A DNA stretch of 64,000 bases from Clostridium hydrogenum (GCF_021432385.1 NZ_JAEACT010000003.1:558001-622000); one strand, 5' to 3'. Positions 44,837-54,430 are shown, numbered from the stretch's first letter. The notes: generated from the letters alone by a model not told the origin. Numbers and translations are program-made.

Positions 44837-46036
44837 TTGAATTCATATACCGCAAATTTAAAAATTAATCCAAAAAAACATTTTATATCTGCAGATATAA
44901 GTCTCGATTACTATTTTAAAGATAATGATATAAATGAAATTACCTTTTACATTTACAAAGATATAAAAGTTGAAAATATAACTTCACCTGATATAAAAAA
45001 ATATGAAGTAAGTACTATTGTTTCGGATTGGTCTCCCTTTATATTAGAATCAAAGTCTATAAAAATCACACTTAAACGACCATTTAATTGTAATGAAAAA
45101 ATAAATTTAAAATTTCAATATTCCGGAAATATTGAAATTTTAAATTCTTCCAATGTAAATAGAATTTCTGAGGAGTGGACAGAATTAGGTTTGTATTCAC
45201 CTTGGTTTCCCCTAACTCAAAATATGGAACCTGCATTATTCAATGTAATTATTGATATATCTAACAATTATACTGTTGTTGGTGCTTCCTTATCAGATCA
45301 CTTTATACTTAATAAAAAAATTCCTGAAAATGATTGTACAATAATAGCTGCACCAAACTTAAATTGCATTCACAATTCTATAGATAATATCTCCTTAGAT
45401 ATCTATTATACAAAGCAAGAAGGCGTTAATACTGCTAAAGATATCAGTACTTTTAGTTCTAGCATATTAAAATATTATATAGATAAATTTGGTGACATAC
45501 CTCAAAAAAGCTTTTCAATAGTACTTGCTCCTAGAAATGTTGGTGGTGGCTATTGTAGGAAGGATTTAATTGTTTTATCCCCTATGGGGAGTAATGAAAT
45601 TTATGATAAAGCTAAACAATTCAGATTTTTGGCTCATGAACTAGCTCACTTGTGGTGGTGTAAAGCTAATTGTTCTTCCTATGAAGATTGGCTTAATGAA
45701 TCCTTTGCAGAATACTCCTCATTAATAGCATTAAACGATCTTTTTGATAAAAATGAAGCTCAAAATATACTTACCTTATATAAGACCAAGTCAAAAACAC
45801 TTCCTAAAATCGAAGGAATAGCTAGAAATTATGAAAACGCCTACGAAGTCCTTTATTATAAAGGCAGTGTAATCTTAAACGAGCTAGAAAATAAAATTGG
45901 TAAAGCTTCTTTTTATACTTTATTAAAAGAGCTCCATAAAAACAACATATGCAGCACCCGGGATTTTTTGCAAGTGCTCGAAAATATATCAGATACTGAA
46001 ACAGCCAATTTTTTTCATAATGCTCTACAAAAATAA
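44837..46036 (+). CDS. M1-family-like metallopeptidase
   Basis: The 399-residue soluble protein has HELAHLWW (His267, His271) and, 18 residues on, the zinc-ligand Glu in WLNESFAEYSSL, as in M1 aminopeptidases (gluzincins). The usual GAMEN exopeptidase motif is replaced by NVGGGYCRK. The C-terminal domain is short, so it may not be a typical aminopeptidase. The TTG start is supported by GAAAGGAGA nine bases before it. It is the fourth gene of the bactofilin cluster. Confidence 0.8.
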   Translation: MNSYTANLKINPKKHFISADISLDYYFKDNDINEITFYIYKDIKVENITSPDIKKYEVSTIVSDWSPFILESKSIKITLKRPFNCNEKINLKFQYSGNIEILNSSNVNRISEEWTELGLYSPWFPLTQNMEPALFNVIIDISNNYTVVGASLSDHFILNKKIPENDCTIIAAPNLNCIHNSIDNISLDIYYTKQEGVNTAKDISTFSSSILKYYIDKFGDIPQKSFSIVLAPRNVGGGYCRKDLIVLSPMGSNEIYDKAKQFRFLAHELAHLWWCKANCSSYEDWLNESFAEYSSLIALNDLFDKNEAQNILTLYKTKSKTLPKIEGIARNYENAYEVLYYKGSVILNELENKIGKASFYTLLKELHKNNICSTRDFLQVLENISDTETANFFHNALQK

Positions 46037-46258
46037 AAATTTAGTATATAGTTTTTCATACATTTATTATTTTACCAATAAAATTAATATTTTCATTTTT
46101 TTTCGAACATACATTTAATAATCATGATAAATATGATAATATTGTAAAATAAGATAAAATTTTAATATGAATTACAATTTTGTTAAACAACTGTTGAGGT
46201 TGTATTAACTGGTGTACTTTGTCACTTTATATTTAATTTCAACATAACCCCTCACCTT

Positions 46259-46641
46259 TTGCAGGCACTTTTATTTTTAATACCTGGAATTATAGGAATA
46301 ATGGGACTTGGACTTGCCATTGGTGCTTTAGTTCTCGTTGCCAAAGAAGCTAATGTAATCATTGATATAGAAAGTGATTTTTTAAGTGGTCTTTCTGGTG
46401 GATATTTTCCTATAAAAATTTTTTTCCAAAGACCTTCATGTTCATAGCCTTAGCTATTCCATTAACCTATGTTTATGACAGCTCAAGGGCTATACTTTCA
46501 AAGCAAATTCCTCTATTTGATTTAAAAACGGAATTTTTAATAATCATTATATCAATGATATTCTTCTGCGCCCTTGGAAGCTTTATTTTCAAAATTGTTG
46601 AAAAAAAATGTAGAGAGCTTGGAATTGTCAGCACACACTAG
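46259..46641 (+). pseudogene. ABC-2-type permease remnant with frameshift
   Basis: Two frames join across a run of seven T near 46424-46430. The first part gives LLFLIPGIIGIMGLGLAIGALVLVAKE, and the second gives FIALAIPLTYVYDSSRAI and a final helix. Together they look like the C-terminal three helices of an ABC-2 permease. No start or ribosome binding site is visible, so this is a truncated, shifted remnant, possibly of a transporter linked to the next genes. Confidence 0.55.
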
Positions 46642-46676
46642 AAATAATTGTGAATTGAATAAGGGGATGACTTTTC

Positions 46677-48488
46677 ATGAACAAAACTTCTAATAGAAGT
46701 ACTTTAACAAATATAACTTTTTTAGTAAAAACAGCTTTTAAATACAGCAAAAAACTTTTTGTATTCTTTGGAATATACACAATCCTTACATCCATAGCAC
46801 CATTTATAGGTATACTTGCTCCAAAATTTTTAATTGATGAGCTTACTAATGGCAAAAGGACTAATGTACTAATAGGCATTCTTTTAATTTTCTTTATTTC
46901 ATCAGTAATAACCAAATTTTTTATTGCCTATTTAAACGGAGCTATTGATCCATTAATGATTGTTGTGCGTTTTAAATTTATAGATGCTCTTGAAGAAAAA
47001 GCTATGACAATGGATTTCAAATACACAGAAAATCCAAAGACTCTAAATGATTATAACAGCGCCTTTCTATCAGTAAATAATAATTCTGACGGAATTGAAG
47101 GTGTGTTTCATAAGTTTTTCGAGATAGGTGGAAGCATTGTTTCCTTCATCGGTTACATATGTATAGTTGCAACCTTAAATCCACTTATTCTATTATATCT
47201 TTTATTCAACGTTATATTTATATACTCATTAACACTTAAAGCCAAAAAATACGAGCATGACGTAAAAGATGAGAAATCGGATAACAACAGAAGATTAAAT
47301 TATATATATTCTACCATGAGCGATTTTGCATATGGTAAAGATTTAAGGATATACTCCCTATCAAATTTGCTTTCTCAAAAATACAAAATCTTTAGCAGTA
47401 AAATAGTTAATATAAGTAAGAAAATTGAACTTAAATATTTTAAGGTGTCTCTTTTAGATGCAGTTCTTACAATTTTCAGCGATGCAATAGTTTATGGGTA
47501 TTTAATATATGGGGTAATTAACAAACGTATTAGTATTGGTGATTTTACTATGTACTTTGCTACAGTAGCTTCTTTTTCTACTCTTATGAAAAGCATTATG
47601 GACAACATAGCACACATCCGAGCCCAAAATTTGTATATAAATGATTTTAGAGATTTTCTTGAAATTGAAGATGAAGCTTCGCCAGTAAATCCAATTCCAA
47701 TCCCTTATGATACTACCTTTGAAATTGAATTCAAAAATGTAACTTTTAAATATCCAAATAGCGATAAATATGTATATAAAAATTTAAATTTAAAAATAAA
47801 TAAAGGTCAGCGTCTTGCCATAGTTGGAATAAATGGTGCTGGAAAAACTACCTTTGTAAAACTGCTCACAAGGCTTTATGAACCTACCGAGGGAGAAATT
47901 TTACTTAATGGAATAAATATAAATTCTTTTGACAGAGCAGAATATTACAGACTCTTTTCCGTAGTATTTCAAGATATTAAACTTTTTGCCTTTACTGTAG
48001 CTGAAAATATAGCTATTAGTACTACAAATATTGATAGAAATAAAGTTAGTGAAAGTATTACTAAAGCTGGCATGAGTGAAAAAATAAACTCACTTGAAAA
48101 AGGAATTGATACAAGTGTTTTAAAAATACTAGACTCTGCTGGAGTTGAATTTTCAGGCGGTCAAAATCAGCGTCTTGCATTAGCCCGTGCACTGTATAAG
48201 GATGGAAGCATAGTTGTAATGGATGAACCTACAGCCGCTCTTGACCCAATTGCAGAGCAAAATATTTATAACAGCTTTGATGATTTATGTCATGGTAAAA
48301 CCTCAATTTACATTTCTCATAGACTTGCAAGCACGCGTTTTTGTGATGCAATTGCTTTCTTTGAAGACGGCAAGCTGCAGGAATACGGTACCCACGAGGA
48401 ACTTTTAAAGCTAAATAAAAAATATGCTGATATGTTTAACGTACAAGCTCAATACTATGAAGATGAATCAAGCAAAGAGGTGATATAG
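46677..48488 (+). CDS. ABC exporter half-transporter (heterodimer, first subunit)
   Basis: The 603-residue protein has six helices, Walker A GINGAGKTT, signature FSGGQNQRLALARAL and Walker B IVVMDEPTAALD. It resembles peptide/bacteriocin-type exporters without a peptidase domain. AAGGGGATGA precedes the ATG. It pairs with the next gene, whose start lies one base after this stop. Confidence 0.88.
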   Translation: MNKTSNRSTLTNITFLVKTAFKYSKKLFVFFGIYTILTSIAPFIGILAPKFLIDELTNGKRTNVLIGILLIFFISSVITKFFIAYLNGAIDPLMIVVRFKFIDALEEKAMTMDFKYTENPKTLNDYNSAFLSVNNNSDGIEGVFHKFFEIGGSIVSFIGYICIVATLNPLILLYLLFNVIFIYSLTLKAKKYEHDVKDEKSDNNRRLNYIYSTMSDFAYGKDLRIYSLSNLLSQKYKIFSSKIVNISKKIELKYFKVSLLDAVLTIFSDAIVYGYLIYGVINKRISIGDFTMYFATVASFSTLMKSIMDNIAHIRAQNLYINDFRDFLEIEDEASPVNPIPIPYDTTFEIEFKNVTFKYPNSDKYVYKNLNLKINKGQRLAIVGINGAGKTTFVKLLTRLYEPTEGEILLNGININSFDRAEYYRLFSVVFQDIKLFAFTVAENIAISTTNIDRNKVSESITKAGMSEKINSLEKGIDTSVLKILDSAGVEFSGGQNQRLALARALYKDGSIVVMDEPTAALDPIAEQNIYNSFDDLCHGKTSIYISHRLASTRFCDAIAFFEDGKLQEYGTHEELLKLNKKYADMFNVQAQYYEDESSKEVI

Positions 48489-50279
48489 TTGAAAGGTTTA
48501 AATAACTTCAAAAAAGATATAAAAACTATGCTGTACTTTTTAAAACTTTCCTCTAAAATGTCAAAGAATTATGTACCTATTTTAATTATATCCTCGCTTT
48601 TTAAAGCACTTACTCCTTTTATTAACATTATTATGCCAAAATATATTATAGATGAACTTTTGGGAAAGCAGAGAATAAAAGTTTTTGTAACTCTAGTAGC
48701 CTTAACTGTAATTATAAATGGAGTTTTAAACATTATAAATAGATGTTTTGACACAATAAAGAAAATAAAATATGTTCAAGTACTCAAAGGCTTTGACCTA
48801 CTAATTGGTGAAAAAATAATGGATATGGACTTTGAAAAAATTGAAGATCCAGAAATATTAAATCTAAAAGAAAAAGCCTTATTCCCTATTCATAATCAAG
48901 GGGTAATTTACAGCATGATTGACTGCACTGTTAATGTACTATCTCAATTAATAACAATGCTTGGACTTATAGCAATTATATCTACTTTAAATGTAGTTGT
49001 ACTTCTTTTAATCGCCGCAGTTGTAGTTGTTAATTTGATTATATTTAAAAAATCACAAGCTGCTCAATTTAAATTTAACAATGAATTAATTCCTTTAAAT
49101 AGGCAATGGGGTTATTATGCAGATTTAAGTTTTGATTTTGCATCTGGTAAGGACTTAAGGTTATATAACATAACACCTCTCATCATGAGGAAAATTAAAG
49201 CTTTTAATTCAGAAAGCGCTGCAATTTTTGCAAAATTATTTACCTTGATTGGGAAGTTAAATGGATTAAGTGATGTTAATGTACAAATTCAATTGTTATT
49301 AGTTTATGGTTACATGACCTATAAAGTATTTAAAAAAGCCATTGGAATTGGTGATTTTACAATGTATATAAGCGCTGCAAATAATTTTGGAACTTCCATG
49401 TCTTCCTTTATTAATTCTTTTGTAGAGTTTAGGCAGCAGTGCAGATATCTTGAACCATATTTTGAGTTCCAAGGAATACAATCTTCTAAAACTGCCAATG
49501 GGAAACCATTATCTAATATTAAAGACTGCACTATTGAATTTAAAAATGTTTCCTTTAAGTATCCAAGAAGCAGTAATTATACCTTAAAAAATGTTTCTAT
49601 AACTATAGCTAGTGGAGAAAAACTATCTATAGTTGGACTAAATGGTGCTGGTAAAACAACCTTCATTAAACTATTAACAAGACTATATAATCCAACTGAA
49701 GGTAAAATTTTTCTTAACGGTGTAAATATTAACGAATATGACTACGAAGAATACATGAAACTTTTATCTGTCGTATTTCAAGATTTTAAATTGATGGCAT
49801 TTTCAGTAAAAGAAAATATAGCTTTATATGATTATGAAAAGGCCGATGACAACAAAATTTTAAATATACTTGATGAAACTGGCATGAAAAAAGATATTTC
49901 AAAGCTTCCAAAAAATATCTACACTCCAATTTACAAGACTTTTGAAAAAGATGGCATAGAATTTTCTGGTGGTCAAGCTCAAAAACTAGCAATTGCAAGA
50001 GCACTTTATAAAAATTCCCCAATTGTAATTTTGGATGAACCAACAGCAGCTCTTGATCCATATGCTGAAAATGAAATTTATACAAGCTTTAATGGTTTAA
50101 TTGGAGGCAAAACAGCCATTTACATTTCCCATAGACTATCAAGCTGCAAGTTCTGTGATAAGGTTGCTGTTTTTGATAATGGACAAATCATTCAATACGG
50201 AAGCCATGCTGAACTTATAAAAGATAAAGGAAGTCAATATGAAACAATGTACATGGCACAGGCACAATACTACATTTAA
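48489..50279 (+). CDS. ABC exporter half-transporter (heterodimer, second subunit)
   Basis: The 596-residue protein is homologous to the previous one: six helices, Walker A GLNGAGKTT, signature FSGGQAQKLAIARAL and Walker B IVILDEPTAALD. The TTG start is adjacent to the upstream TAG and preceded by GAGGTGAT. Both ATPase sites look intact. The substrate is unknown; nearby M1-like and HExxH proteins make peptide handling possible. Confidence 0.88.
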   Translation: MKGLNNFKKDIKTMLYFLKLSSKMSKNYVPILIISSLFKALTPFINIIMPKYIIDELLGKQRIKVFVTLVALTVIINGVLNIINRCFDTIKKIKYVQVLKGFDLLIGEKIMDMDFEKIEDPEILNLKEKALFPIHNQGVIYSMIDCTVNVLSQLITMLGLIAIISTLNVVVLLLIAAVVVVNLIIFKKSQAAQFKFNNELIPLNRQWGYYADLSFDFASGKDLRLYNITPLIMRKIKAFNSESAAIFAKLFTLIGKLNGLSDVNVQIQLLLVYGYMTYKVFKKAIGIGDFTMYISAANNFGTSMSSFINSFVEFRQQCRYLEPYFEFQGIQSSKTANGKPLSNIKDCTIEFKNVSFKYPRSSNYTLKNVSITIASGEKLSIVGLNGAGKTTFIKLLTRLYNPTEGKIFLNGVNINEYDYEEYMKLLSVVFQDFKLMAFSVKENIALYDYEKADDNKILNILDETGMKKDISKLPKNIYTPIYKTFEKDGIEFSGGQAQKLAIARALYKNSPIVILDEPTAALDPYAENEIYTSFNGLIGGKTAIYISHRLSSCKFCDKVAVFDNGQIIQYGSHAELIKDKGSQYETMYMAQAQYYI

Positions 50280-50281
50280 AA

Positions 50282-50484
50282 CAATTCACAGTTCACGATG
50301 CACAATTCACAATTATTGTTGATTTATCCTCCTTACGGCGGATAAATCTTTAAACTTATAGGTTTAGCTTCGCTGAATATACATACTAAAAATTTAGGTA
50401 ACAACCAATTAAGTTCTCAAATTTTCTGTGCTAACAGAAAATTTTCCTTCATTGTGCATTGTGAACTGTGAATTGTGAATTGAA
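50282..50484. repeat. modular hairpin-core element, copy H (inside an operon)
   Basis: AATTCAC/AGTTCAC/GATGCAC tandem motifs begin two bases after the exporter stop, and the right end reaches the ribosome binding site of the next gene. H1 is GATTTATCC/GGATAAATC, a compensated change from GATTTACCT/AGGTAAATC. H4 is AATTTTCTGT/ACAGAAAATT. Confidence 0.8.
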
Positions 50485-50499
50485 TAAAAGGAGGTTTTT

Positions 50500-51315
50500 A
50501 TGATAATTGATACTGAAATTATAGATTTGTATTTAAACAATCACTCATTAAAACAAGTAGAAAACCATTGGATATTTAACTCCATAGTCCAAAATCAACA
50601 TTTATTTGAAGAACCTAAAAAACCACCTTATTATAAATTAAAAGAAATATACAAAATGCTGGTTAAAAACTTAAATAGCTTTGAACCAATGAATAAGGAT
50701 ATTTGGAAGCAGTTTTTTTGTGATATGCCAATTCCAGCTTCAACAAAAATATATTTAATTGTTGGCTCTCCTGCTCCTTATGATGCTATGGTAAGACAAG
50801 ATTTAGAAGGAAACAATTGTATAATACTAGATTTAATTAGGATAAGTTCATATTCTGATGATTTAACTAAGTTATATAAAATTGTTAGAACTCTTATTAC
50901 TCATGAGATATCACATATACTTATTCATAATACCTATCCTTGTCCAAATAGTGATGCTTCTTTATATTATAATCTAAAATATATAGTTTTTGATGAAGGA
51001 ATTGCTCACTTTTTATCCTTTAAAGATGATGTTTTATCTGTTGACTGGTATAGTTCCGAGATGAATAAAAGAAGAAAAACTTCTTACAATGCTCTACTTA
51101 ATGCTTTAAATAATCCTGACAGTCTTCATAATAATAAAATATTAGAAAAATCAAATAGTGGCACTTACTGGGATAAGTTTGGTGCAATTTCTGGGCTTTT
51201 TGCAATTGTTGATTACTACAATGCCAATGGTAAAAACTCGGATATTTTTAAGTGTATTTTTCAAAAAGGATCAGATGTCTTAATTGATTTTATAATAAAC
51301 CACTTACAAAATTAG
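50500..51315 (+). CDS. HExxH-motif protein of unknown family
   Basis: The 271-residue soluble protein has TLITHEISHILIHNTYP with His135 and His139 as a zinc-binding HExxH, and a downstream FDEGIAHFLSF whose Glu about 37 residues later may be the third ligand (gluzincin-like pattern). There is no signal peptide. GGAGG precedes the ATG. It follows the exporter genes across element H, so it may belong to the same transcription unit. I do not recognise the family. Confidence 0.6.
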   Translation: MIIDTEIIDLYLNNHSLKQVENHWIFNSIVQNQHLFEEPKKPPYYKLKEIYKMLVKNLNSFEPMNKDIWKQFFCDMPIPASTKIYLIVGSPAPYDAMVRQDLEGNNCIILDLIRISSYSDDLTKLYKIVRTLITHEISHILIHNTYPCPNSDASLYYNLKYIVFDEGIAHFLSFKDDVLSVDWYSSEMNKRRKTSYNALLNALNNPDSLHNNKILEKSNSGTYWDKFGAISGLFAIVDYYNANGKNSDIFKCIFQKGSDVLIDFIINHLQN

Positions 51316-51337
51316 TATTACCAAAATTTTTATTTTA

Positions 51338-51387
51338 GGCTATGTTTTAAATAAGTGTTGATTTTCACACTTATTTAAAACATAGCC
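51338..51387. terminator. repeated terminator-like palindrome, copy S3, between convergent genes
   Basis: GGCTATGTTTTAAATAAGTG pairs perfectly with its complement; TTATTTTAT follows rightward and AAAATAAAAA lies on the left, so it can end transcripts from both sides. Confidence 0.75.
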
Positions 51388-51409
51388 TTATTTTATCATA
51401 AACTGTGTA

Positions 51410-52603
51410 TTATTTATCTTTAAGCGTGATAAACATACTTGAAATTATACCTATAAGCATGACTACAGCTAAAGATAAAAATGCAATTTCATAACTTCCA
51501 TTTTTCAATATATTAATTGTAAAAGCTGGTCCTGCACTGGCTCCTAAAAATAGTATAAATGTATAAACAGACACGGCGGCTCCCCTTACCTCTCCTCCTA
51601 GCTGACCTATGAGTGATATTAATGTTGGAACAGTAATTGCTATCCCTATTACAAAAACAACACTCATTATAATTATAAAATTAATATTAGTACTTATTCC
51701 TAGGAAAACAAGTCCAAGAATTGATAACAATAATCCAGTTCTAAGAACAAACAACATCCCAAATTTTTTAACGAGCTTCCCTGCTACTGGGGAAAATACC
51801 ATACCAACTATGCCTATTAAACGCACATAAAAAATTTGATGAGCACTAAAGGCAAATTTAGGACTGCTTAAAAAGCTATTTAATGCTGTATACATACCAA
51901 CAAAAGAAAATAACGGTATTAGCGCAATAATGTAGGCAAAACATAAGGATTTCTTTTTAAATACCTTTGGCATTTGCACAAATGCAGATTTAACACTGGT
52001 TCCATTTGCTTTAAGTTTAGGTATAAAAATCAGAATCAATAGAAATGTAATCAAATAAACTAACGATAATATATAGAAAACATACTTCCAGCCAATTTGA
52101 CTACTAACATTACTACTAAAAATTTGTCCTACAATACCAGCTAATAAAAATCCTGTGCTTATACAACCTATAGCTCCTACTCTTCTATTACTTGGAAATA
52201 GTTCTACTGCGAAAGAAAGCGCAACAGGTGAAAAAGTTGCAGCAGCAATCCCTTGTAATCCTCTAAAAACAATAATCCCCTGCAAACTATTTTGTAATCC
52301 CAAAATTAACGAAATTATTGTAAGTTCAGCTAACCCTATAAGTATAATTTTCTTACGCCCATATCTATCGGATAATGGTCCATAAAACAAGCATCCAATG
52401 GCAAAACAAATTGAAAATAAGCTGCTTGTCCAAACTGCTTGTGACTGCGAAACTGAAAAAGCCTTTGAAAATACTGAAACTAAAGGAATTGTAATATACA
52501 AACTAGACATAATTACTGTACCAGCAAAAAATAGTATAAAGGTAATCCAAGAATAATTTAAATTTCTTTCTTCATTTTGTTCACTTTGAACATTTTCATT
52601 CAT
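51410..52603 (-). CDS. major facilitator superfamily transporter
   Basis: The 397-residue protein has twelve helices and the MFS motif between helices 2 and 3, GPLSDRYGRKKII (about residue 75). The closest general type is the DHA1 drug/arabinose-efflux group. I choose the ATG with GGAGG seven bases upstream over the ATG at 52633. The substrate is not predictable. Palindrome S4 separates it from fur. Confidence 0.88.
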   Translation of the reverse strand: MNENVQSEQNEERNLNYSWITFILFFAGTVIMSSLYITIPLVSVFSKAFSVSQSQAVWTSSLFSICFAIGCLFYGPLSDRYGRKKIILIGLAELTIISLILGLQNSLQGIIVFRGLQGIAAATFSPVALSFAVELFPSNRRVGAIGCISTGFLLAGIVGQIFSSNVSSQIGWKYVFYILSLVYLITFLLILIFIPKLKANGTSVKSAFVQMPKVFKKKSLCFAYIIALIPLFSFVGMYTALNSFLSSPKFAFSAHQIFYVRLIGIVGMVFSPVAGKLVKKFGMLFVLRTGLLLSILGLVFLGISTNINFIIIMSVVFVIGIAITVPTLISLIGQLGGEVRGAAVSVYTFILFLGASAGPAFTINILKNGSYEIAFLSLAVVMLIGIISSMFITLKDK

Positions 52604-52686
52604 ATTAAAACCTCCATTAATTAAGTTAGACATCTGAAAAAATAATTATTCAAATTTATCCGCGTAGTGCATCTATTTTTTTTGGG

Positions 52687-52736
52687 GGCTATGTTTTAAA
52701 TAAGTGTTGATTTTCACACTTATTTAAAACATAGCC
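52687..52736. terminator. repeated terminator-like palindrome, copy S4, after the Fur-family gene
   Basis: GGCTATGTTTTAAATAAGTG pairs perfectly with its complement around TTGATTTTCA. T runs follow on both strands. Confidence 0.75.
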
Positions 52737-52766
52737 TTTTTTTGAAGATGAAGTAACATTATATTT

Positions 52767-53207
52767 TTATAGTCCACTACACTTTTTGCATATTCCGTAT
52801 AATTTTAGACTATAATCTGTTATTTTAAAGCCATATTTAATATTTAATTCATTTTGACTTATCATGACATCAGTATTTTTTAAAGGAATTACAGCTCCGC
52901 AATTTGTGCAAATAAAATGTGGATGCTGATGTTTATCTTCTATATCCCTCAACTCATATCTAATTCCATCTTCATCAATATCAAATTTAACCACTATATT
53001 CATTTTTTCTAACAATTGCATGGTTCTATAAATCGTAGCTATCCCCATTTCTGGATAATCTTTTTTTATAATTGCATAAATTTCTTCTGAATTTAAATGT
53101 TTATGTTGATTTTCAATAATAACATCTATTACTTTTTGTCTTTGAACTGTCATTTTACAACCATTTTTCTCTATACTATATTTTATCCTTTTAGATAGTT
53201 CCTCCAT
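52767..53207 (-). CDS. Fur-family metalloregulator
   Basis: The 146-residue protein has the Fur winged helix (MTVQRQKVIDVIIEN..IATIYRTMQLLEK), the metal site HQHPHFICTNCG and a second CxxC near the C-terminus (CKKC). Four cysteines suggest a structural zinc, as in PerR, Fur or Zur; which one cannot be told. I choose the ATG eight bases after AGGAG over the GTG at 53216. A pair of 22-bp repeats upstream (53255, 53287) is the likely autoregulatory site. Confidence 0.88.
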   Translation of the reverse strand: MEELSKRIKYSIEKNGCKMTVQRQKVIDVIIENQHKHLNSEEIYAIIKKDYPEMGIATIYRTMQLLEKMNIVVKFDIDEDGIRYELRDIEDKHQHPHFICTNCGAVIPLKNTDVMISQNELNIKYGFKITDYSLKLYGICKKCSGL

Positions 53208-53254
53208 TAATCTCACTCCTTTGCAAATTAAATGTTTTTAATTTTAGGCTATGC

Positions 53255-53308
53255 TTAATTGTAACGATGGTTACTTGTAACATATGTTAATTGTAACAGT
53301 GGTTACTT
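53255..53308. promoter_or_regulatory. two 22-bp direct repeats with GTAAC-N4-GTTAC palindromes upstream of the Fur-family gene
   Basis: TTAATTGTAACGATGGTTAC at 53255 is repeated as TTAATTGTAACAGTGGTTAC at 53287, both ending CTT, 32 bp apart (three helical turns). Each holds GTAAC-N4-GTTAC. They do not match the common Fur, PerR or Zur box spellings. Confidence 0.6.
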
Positions 53309-53431
53309 TAAAAGTCAACAAAAATAAAAATTCTTCATTTTTATAAAAAACAAAGAATTTTTATACTTGACTATGTTTTATATATTAGGCATATATAAAA
53401 CAGTTAGCCTTGCTATTTACTTTAGTGTACC

Positions 53432-53968
53432 TTATTTTTCCTCATCTACCTTACAAACCTTGTGTGAATACTCTTGTACTTTAAGTTTTAATTTTTCAAG
53501 CATCCCATTAGCTTTCTCTTCATTTTCTGATTCAAAATACTCCCTTTTACAAATTTTGTTATACCACCGTTCCAGCTTTTTGAGTTCTTCTTCATTTTCT
53601 TCAAGTTCAGAAAATTGAAAGTTATTATTTTCTATCTCTCTATTAATTTCATAAATGAATCGCTCACAGTTATTTTGAAATTCAATATATTCTTTATTAA
53701 TTTGTTCCTTAAATTCCAATATAATATCTTCCTCATCAGTTTCATTTAAAAATTTTAGTTCGCTTAACGTTGATTTTCCACCTAAAGAATTAACTTCTTC
53801 CCGAAGTTCTTTTAAAATTTTTTCTAACTTTTCATCATAGGGTAATAAAGTTACTCCTTGTTGAAGATAAATAGCTCCGAGTTCCTTAAGTGATCTCCAA
53901 ATATGAACTCTATTTTTAGATGGCTCACTTGGAATTTTATATGTAAATTGTAGAAAATTTATACTCAT
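53432..53968 (-). CDS. ChrB N-terminal-domain protein
   Basis: The 178-residue protein starts LQFTYKIPSEPSKNRVHIWR and continues LKELGAIYLQQGVTLLP, the pattern of the ChrB_N domain found in chromate-resistance proteins and many orphan proteins. The rest is a charged coiled-coil region rich in Glu. No chromate transporter is nearby, so chromate function should not be assumed. I choose the ATG after GAAAGGAAG; an upstream TTG/ATG frame (54016) lacks a site. Confidence 0.7.
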   Translation of the reverse strand: MSINFLQFTYKIPSEPSKNRVHIWRSLKELGAIYLQQGVTLLPYDEKLEKILKELREEVNSLGGKSTLSELKFLNETDEEDIILEFKEQINKEYIEFQNNCERFIYEINREIENNNFQFSELEENEEELKKLERWYNKICKREYFESENEEKANGMLEKLKLKVQEYSHKVCKVDEEK

Positions 53969-54145
53969 AATGTTCTTCCTTTCATAAAAAATAAATTTAC
54001 ACATATATGATACCACATAAATTTGCTAAATATTATACTTTATCGTATTCCTACTTACAAAGTATATCCTTATCTTTTGTTAGTGAGTTTATATAACAAG
54101 CCTATGTAAAATTGTACTGCCAAATTGATACTTGTAGTTAACCAC

Positions 54146-54188
54146 TAAAAAAGAGCAGGTTATTTTAAACAACAACCTACTCCTTTTT
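54146..54188. terminator. terminator after the RRNPP regulator-peptide unit
   Basis: AAAAAGAGCAGGTT pairs with AACCTACTCCTTTTT with one mismatch on each arm and has U tracts on both strands. Confidence 0.75.
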
Positions 54189-54245
54189 ATTCTACATAAT
54201 ATTAGGTACCATGTTCATTATTTTAGAAAAACAATCTCCACCTGC

Positions 54246-54392
54246 TTAAGGAGCTGATTTAATAATATCATCGAGAAAACCTCCACCTATCCCAGCAATT
54301 GATTTTCCTAAACTTGAATCACTAACAACTATTACACATATTAGTAACACAAATAACGTTAGTAACATTTTATAATTTTTTTTCAATTTCAT
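54246..54392 (-). CDS. candidate secreted signal peptide precursor of the RRNPP regulator
   Basis: The 48-residue frame starts with a basic end (MKLKKNYK), a 14-residue hydrophobic core (MLLTLFVLLICVIVV) and a small polar tail SDSSLGKSIAGIGGG then FLDDIIKSAP. It begins 38 bp after the TPR regulator stop on the same strand and AGGAAGTGG lies upstream. Size, signal sequence and placement match pro-peptides of RRNPP quorum-sensing systems (Rap-Phr, PlcR-PapR, clostridial Qsr-Qsp). Processing would release a C-terminal peptide that is re-imported. The active segment is unknown. Confidence 0.65.
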   Translation of the reverse strand: MKLKKNYKMLLTLFVLLICVIVVSDSSLGKSIAGIGGGFLDDIIKSAP

Positions 54393-54430
54393 TTAACCAT
54401 CCACTTCCTTTATAATTTTCTCATACTCAT

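Noticed and set aside
46259..46641. Two separate small membrane protein genes
   Set aside because: The frames join at a homopolymer run into one permease-like C-terminus; neither has a ribosome binding site.
49786..50085. 99-residue frame antisense to the ABC exporter gene
   Set aside because: It lies wholly within a conserved ATPase-coding region on the other strand and has no start signals.
53432..53968. Chromate-resistance operon
   Set aside because: Only a ChrB N-terminal-type domain is present; no ChrA transporter gene is in the window.
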